From Novosphingobium sp. (GTDB lineage Bacteria; Pseudomonadota; Alphaproteobacteria; Sphingomonadales; Sphingomonadaceae): DNA of 56,086 nucleotides. The stretch spans positions 1-56,086 of the forward strand of contig NZ_JANXWG010000020.1 of assembly GCF_025351285.1 (NCBI RefSeq), given 5' to 3'. Of this stretch, positions 52,147-56,086 are shown in pieces. The notes under the pieces were generated by a model, which did no database searches, was not told the origin of the DNA, and saw only the letters and a program-made list of their open reading frames with translations. Position 1 is the stretch's first letter. Every line of letters starts with the position of its first letter. A program made the translations under genes and the position numbers.

Positions 52147-53367
52147 TTGCACATCCATCCCGATGCACGAGCTGTAGTCCGCGCCCTTTCGCCGGACCAA
52201 CCCGTTATCCTCAACCGCCCGCATGCTGCGGCGCGCGCTGCCCGTTTCTTCATCGAGAAGTTTCCGGGGCGTTCGCTCTACGCGGTGAAAGCCAATCCTT
52301 CGCCCGATTTGCTGCGGGTGTTGTGGGATGCCGGCGTGACGCATTACGATGTGGCATCGATCGCCGAAGTGCGCCTGGTACGTGGCACGCTGCCCGCAGC
52401 CACGCTGTGCTTCATGCACCCGGTCAAGGCCGCAAGCGCGATTGCGGAGGCTTATCACATCCACGGCGTGCGTGTGTTCAGCCTCGATTGCCTTGAGGAA
52501 CTCGAGAAGATCCGCGTTGCCACGCTGGCGCCTGACGGCACTGCACCGGAAGACCTGACGCTGTGCGTGCGGCTGCGCGTGTCGTCCGAGTATTCTGAAC
52601 TCAGCCTTGCCTCGAAGTTCGGCTGCGACCTGACCGAAGCGGCGCCGCTGTTGCAAGCCACGCGCCAGATCGCCGATTCGCTCGGCATCTGCTTCCACGT
52701 CGGCAGCCAGTCGATGAGCCCGTTCGCCTATGTCCAGGCGCTCGAACGCGTCCGCGCAGCGATCGTCGAAGCATCGGTACTGGTCGACGTGGTCGATGTG
52801 GGCGGTGGCTTCCCGTCGGTCTACCCGGGCATGGAACCACCGCCGCTCGAGGATTACTTCGGGCTGATTGCGCGCACGTACGAATCGTTGCCGGTGTCGT
52901 ACTCGTCCGAACTTTGGTGCGAGCCGGGCCGGGCCTTGTGTGCCGAATACAACTCGTTGATCGTGAAGGTCGAGCGGCGCCGCGGGCGTGATCTCTACAT
53001 CAACGACGGTGCTTATGGCGCGTTGTTCGATGCGGCTCACGTTGGCTGGCGTTTCCCGGTCAAGGCGTTCGACGCCTATGGGAACGACAATCACGCCGAC
53101 GCCGCTTGCGAACCGTTCAGTTTCTACGGTCCGACTTGTGACGACATGGACCACATGGACGGCCCGTTCGAACTGCCCGCCGGGATCGGTTCGGGCGATT
53201 ACATCGAGATCGGTATGCTCGGCGCTTATGGCGCGGCGATGAAAACCGCGTTCAACGGCTTCGACGAAGCCGAAGTGCGCGAAGTTACCGACGAACCGAT
53301 GGCCAGCCAGTACTTGGGCAACCGCCGCGATCCGCGCGTTTCGGACAATGTGGTGAGCTTGCGCTGA
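52147..53367 (+). CDS. Ornithine decarboxylase (type III PLP-dependent)
   Basis: Converts ornithine to putrescine. The 406 residues of the alanine-racemase-fold ODC/DapDC family show the PLP lysine in YAVKANPSPDLL, HVGSQ, the phosphate loop GGGFPSVYPG, EPGRALCAE and the catalytic Cys in YGPTCDDMDHMDG, with YGAAMKTAFNGF near the end. The start is set at TTG 52147; ATGs at 52000 and 52069 would lie inside the structured leader and have no family homology. Putrescine from it would feed the dehydrogenase at 47873. A broader specificity for lysine is possible in the family. Confidence 0.92.
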   Translation: MHIHPDARAVVRALSPDQPVILNRPHAAARAARFFIEKFPGRSLYAVKANPSPDLLRVLWDAGVTHYDVASIAEVRLVRGTLPAATLCFMHPVKAASAIAEAYHIHGVRVFSLDCLEELEKIRVATLAPDGTAPEDLTLCVRLRVSSEYSELSLASKFGCDLTEAAPLLQATRQIADSLGICFHVGSQSMSPFAYVQALERVRAAIVEASVLVDVVDVGGGFPSVYPGMEPPPLEDYFGLIARTYESLPVSYSSELWCEPGRALCAEYNSLIVKVERRRGRDLYINDGAYGALFDAAHVGWRFPVKAFDAYGNDNHADAACEPFSFYGPTCDDMDHMDGPFELPAGIGSGDYIEIGMLGAYGAAMKTAFNGFDEAEVREVTDEPMASQYLGNRRDPRVSDNVVSLR

Positions 53368-53392
53368 TCGGGCGGGGGAGCAACAACCGACA

Positions 53393-53983
53393 ATGCCGAC
53401 CACGCCTGCGTCCATGACGCGCGAGATTGACGGTGAGCGCGTTCACATCATCGACGGGCTGCTCGATCCGGTCATCATCGGCATGTTCGAACGGCTCGTC
53501 GTCGACCTTCCCTATTTCCGCAGCAACTACGACAAGTCCAAGGACGAACCGGGCCGGCATCTGCGCCACGATTTCGGCAAGTCGATGATCGAGACGTTTC
53601 CGCTTTTAGGGGGTTTTCGCGACGACGTCCTGGCGCGGGTCCGGCAAATCGATGCTGGGCGCGGTGAAACGATCGAGCAGTTTTTTGCGCTCGACCAGTA
53701 TTTCGGTGCAGTCCAGTATCCCCATCATGACACGCCTGGCGGCATGACGGCGCTGTATTTCGCCAATGCGGATTGGGAACCAGACTGGCAGGGCGAGCTG
53801 GTGTTCTACGACAAGTCCGGCGAGGCCTCTATGCTGGTTGCGCCCAAACCCGGCCGGCTATGCCTGTTCAACGGCGAAATCGTCCACCGGGGCGGAGTGC
53901 CTTCGCCGCTATGCCGAACGCAGCGATTCACCGTGGTCATCAAAACCGTGCCTGCGGGTCATGCCGCCGTCACCCCGGCCTAA
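53393..53983 (+). CDS. 2-oxoglutarate/Fe(II)-dependent oxygenase superfamily protein
   Basis: A 196-residue protein with the double-stranded beta-helix iron site: HHDTPGG (HxD), IVHRGGVPS with the second His and the Arg in TQRFTVVIK for 2-oxoglutarate. The region GGMTALYFANADWEPDWQGELVFYD is typical of prolyl-4-hydroxylase-like members. It lies 25 bases after the ornithine decarboxylase, so co-transcription is likely, and a polyamine or polyamine-linked target is a guess. ATG 53393 is used; ATG 53414 is an alternative. It is convergent with hemA. Confidence 0.88.
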   Translation: MPTTPASMTREIDGERVHIIDGLLDPVIIGMFERLVVDLPYFRSNYDKSKDEPGRHLRHDFGKSMIETFPLLGGFRDDVLARVRQIDAGRGETIEQFFALDQYFGAVQYPHHDTPGGMTALYFANADWEPDWQGELVFYDKSGEASMLVAPKPGRLCLFNGEIVHRGGVPSPLCRTQRFTVVIKTVPAGHAAVTPA

Positions 53984-54003
53984 GGTGCCAGCGGCGCGGG
54001 CGG

Positions 54004-55224
54004 TCAAGCCGCCTGCTTCAGTTCCAGTTCCAGCCGATCCCAGATCTCCACCAGCGCCTTGGTCAGTTCCAGCATCATCGCTTCGGTATGCGCCGGGCCG
54101 GGCGTGAAGCGCAGGCGTTCTGTGCCGCGCGGCACGGTGGGGTAGTTGATCGGCTGGACGTAAACGCCATATTCGGCGAGCAGCACGTCGGCGATCTTCT
54201 TGGCGCGCACCGGGTCGCCGACCATCAGCGGTACGATGTGCGTGGTCGAATCCATCACCGGCAACCCGGCTTCGCGGAACAGGCGCTTGAGCATGGCCGC
54301 GGCCGCCTGCTGCGCGATGCGTTCCTCGCTCGATGCCTTGAGGTGCCGCACCGAAGCGAGCACGCCCGCCACCAACACGGGTGACAGCGAGGTGGTAAAG
54401 ATGAAGCCCGGCGCATAGCTGCGGATCACGTCGATGATCTTGCTGTCGGCCGCGATGTAGCCGCCCATCACGCCGAACGCCTTGCCCAGCGTGCCTTCGA
54501 TGATGGTGATGCGATCGGCCGCTTCGTCACGATCCGAAATGCCGCCGCCGCGCGGGCCGTACATGCCTACCGCGTGAACTTCGTCGATATAGGTCAGCGC
54601 GTTGTACTTGTCCGCCAGGTCGCAGATCGCGTGGATCGGGGCAACGTCGCCCTCCATCGAATAGACCGATTCGAACGCGATCAGCTTGGGCAGCGCGGGA
54701 TCGGTTTCGGCGAGCAGTTCTTCGAGATGTTCGAGGTCGTTGTGCCGCCACACCTTCTTTTCGGCGCCGGAATTGCGGATGCCGGCGATCATGCTGGCGT
54801 GGTTGAGTTCGTCCGAAAAAATCACGCAACCGGGCAGGATCTTGGCGAGCGTGGACAGCGTGGCGTCATTCGAGACATAGCCCGACGTGAACAGCAACGC
54901 GCCCTGCTTGCCATGAAGATCGGCCAGTTCCCATTCCAGATCGACATGATAGTGCGTGTTGCCGCCGATGTTGCGCGTGCCGCCCGAACCGGCGCCGACG
55001 TCGTTCAGCGCTTCTTCCATCGCCGCGATTACCTTGGGGTGCTGGCCCATCGCGAGGTAATCGTTCGAACACCACACGGTGATGTCCTTGGGGCCGTTGT
55101 GCCCGGCGAAACAGCGCGCGTTGGGATAGGCGCCCTTGTTGCGCAGGATGTCGATGAATACGCGGTAGCGGCCCTCGGAATGGAGCCGGTCGATCGCTGC
55201 ATCGAAGATCTGATCGTAATTCAC
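54004..55224 (-). CDS. hemA: 5-aminolevulinate synthase
   Basis: Condenses glycine and succinyl-CoA, the first step of haem synthesis in alphaproteobacteria. The 406 residues carry the PLP lysine in [58 protein letters not shown] and [17 protein letters not shown] are also present. The start is GTG 55224 with AGGGAG upstream and gives the family N-terminus [20 protein letters not shown]. It is followed by the convergent oxygenase after 20 bases. It separates this organism from gamma- and most other bacteria that use the glutamyl-tRNA route. Confidence 0.97.
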   Translation of the reverse strand: MNYDQIFDAAIDRLHSEGRYRVFIDILRNKGAYPNARCFAGHNGPKDITVWCSNDYLAMGQHPKVIAAMEEALNDVGAGSGGTRNIGGNTHYHVDLEWELADLHGKQGALLFTSGYVSNDATLSTLAKILPGCVIFSDELNHASMIAGIRNSGAEKKVWRHNDLEHLEELLAETDPALPKLIAFESVYSMEGDVAPIHAICDLADKYNALTYIDEVHAVGMYGPRGGGISDRDEAADRITIIEGTLGKAFGVMGGYIAADSKIIDVIRSYAPGFIFTTSLSPVLVAGVLASVRHLKASSEERIAQQAAAAMLKRLFREAGLPVMDSTTHIVPLMVGDPVRAKKIADVLLAEYGVYVQPINYPTVPRGTERLRFTPGPAHTEAMMLELTKALVEIWDRLELELKQAA

Positions 55225-55396
55225 TTGGCGCCGCTCCCTAACGCACGCCAGGCGCGGCGCGCTTTCCGTGACCCTGGTCTGATTGAGACCCGTGTCAATT
55301 TCTGGGGCCTGTTCCCGTTATTCTGCCCCTCGGCGAACGCTTGGGTTTTAGCCGCGCGCAGCGAGAAACGGAAGCGCGAACGATTCGCAATAAGCC

Positions 55397-55411
55397 AAGG
55401 CGCAACGCCTT
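55397..55411 (-). terminator. Hairpin at the end of murI
   Basis: AAGGCG-CAA-CGCCTT forms a 6-bp stem with a 3-base loop overlapping the murI stop codon on the minus strand. No T-tract follows. It is a weak terminator candidate in the 186-base gap before hemA, which otherwise shows no recognisable feature. Confidence 0.35.
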
Positions 55412-56086
55412 CAAAACACCGCGATTTCGGCCAGCTTTTCGCGGGCGAGGGCGGGGGCCAGTTCGGCCAGTTCAGGCCCCTCGCGGGTGAACAACGCGCG
55501 GTCGGGCGTCGTCCGCTGCCACGATTGGCCTTGCGTAAGAAACGCGATCCGCCGCGCGATGCCGGCCGCGCCATCGACGAAGGTTACGCCCGCGCCGAAC
55601 GCTTGCGCCAGATCGTCGACGATCAGCGCAAAGTGCGTGCAGGCCAGCACCACGGTGTCGATCGGCGCGCCGTCGGCCAGCGCGCGCAAGCCTTCGGCGG
55701 CGCGGGCAAACACCGACGGATCGACTGGCAACCCGCGCAGCCGCGCCTCTGCCGCCTCGACCAGTTCGGGCGCAGCGTGGCGGAGCAGACGCTTGTCGGC
55801 GGCAAATTGGGCTTCGAGTCGATCGACATAGCCCTGCCGGATCGTCGCCCCGGTGCCGAGCAGCCCGATCACCCCGGTTCGCGTCAGCGCGGCAGCGGGT
55901 TTGATCGCGGGCACGGTGCCGACGATGGGCACCTCCAGCACATCGCGCACCATGCCCAGCGCAATCGTGCTGGCGGTGTTGCAGGCGATGCACACCAGCC
56001 GCGGTTTCAGCCGTTCGGTCATCCGCCCGAGCAGGCCCGCCACGCGGCTGGCGATCTCGACCTCGGTTTTGGTGCCATAGGGCAGC
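55411..56086 (-). CDS. murI: Glutamate racemase (5' end outside window)
   Basis: Makes D-glutamate for peptidoglycan. About 224 residues are visible; the N-terminus lies beyond base 56086. The visible start region reads LPYGTKTEVEIASRV, followed by the first catalytic Cys in CIACNTASTIAL and the second in VLACTHFALI, with EVPIVGTVPAIKPA between them. All core family residues in the visible part are intact. It lies upstream of hemA on the same strand with 186 bases between. Confidence 0.95.
   Translation of the reverse strand, partial: LPYGTKTEVEIASRVAGLLGRMTERLKPRLVCIACNTASTIALGMVRDVLEVPIVGTVPAIKPAAALTRTGVIGLLGTGATIRQGYVDRLEAQFAADKRLLRHAAPELVEAAEARLRGLPVDPSVFARAAEGLRALADGAPIDTVVLACTHFALIVDDLAQAFGAGVTFVDGAAGIARRIAFLTQGQSWQRTTPDRALFTREGPELAELAPALAREKLAEIAVF

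Noticed and set aside
1..56086. CRISPR arrays, tRNA or rRNA genes, transposases, phage genes
   Set aside because: I saw no regularly spaced repeats, no tRNA-like cloverleaf with CCA context, and no recognisable mobile-element protein.

Overview
The window looks like chromosomal DNA of an aerobic alphaproteobacterium of the order Sphingomonadales, most like Novosphingobium or a close relative. The signs are uniformly high GC with strong G/C third positions, a 5-aminolevulinate synthase (C4 haem route), a carboxyspermidine-type polyamine route, and a palindromic repeat typical of sphingomonads that is inserted in frame in dnaE. No rRNA, tRNA, CRISPR array, transposase, integrase or phage gene was found. 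Genes are tightly packed; no gene-free stretch exceeds about 240 bases, and many neighbours overlap by 1-17 nt.

Bases 1-9784 are accessory and catabolic: an aldehyde dehydrogenase cut by the window edge, an SMP-30/NHL-type beta-propeller protein, an IclR regulator with an operator-like repeat, an acyl-CoA ligase, two distantly similar MaoC-like double-hotdog proteins, a family III CoA-transferase and a sulfotransferase-fold protein. Together they suggest a CoA-dependent route for an organic acid whose identity I cannot name. A GDXG esterase and the Nudix hydrolase rppH follow on the minus strand.

Bases 11592-24682 hold korAB (2-oxoacid:ferredoxin oxidoreductase), a class I photolyase, a PilZ protein, an SDR coupled to purF, a large serine hydrolase of divergent composition, lolC-lolD, a small EF-hand-like protein, a glutathione peroxidase and a Yip1-type membrane protein.

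Bases 24871-37535 hold dnaE with its in-frame palindromic insertion, a second acyl-CoA ligase, cytochrome b561, a membrane glycosyltransferase, an orphan Flp pilin with a CtrA-like box upstream, a PA0069-type radical SAM protein, a CPBP-like membrane protein, and a minus-strand operon of a cysteine-free uracil-DNA-glycosylase-like protein, a lytic transglycosylase and moaB, joined by ATGA overlaps.

Bases 37686-47823 are mostly housekeeping: ETF-ubiquinone oxidoreductase, ispE, an N-formylglutamate amidohydrolase, ilvD, an operon of a small lipoprotein, the NAD(P)HX repair enzyme and an RNA methyltransferase, two MAPEG proteins and a threonine dehydratase-like enzyme.

Bases 47873-53983 form a polyamine region. 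Carboxyspermidine dehydrogenase and decarboxylase flank a DUF486 membrane-protein gene broken by an in-frame TGA. Ornithine decarboxylase follows, behind a leader with interleaved helices that cover its ribosome-binding site, then a 2-oxoglutarate oxygenase. Ornithine decarboxylase would make putrescine, and the other two enzymes would turn it into spermidine. The window ends with hemA and a murI cut by the edge. The strongest second-look items are the dnaE insertion, the ornithine decarboxylase leader, the damaged DUF486 gene and the uncharacterised cluster at 1-9784.
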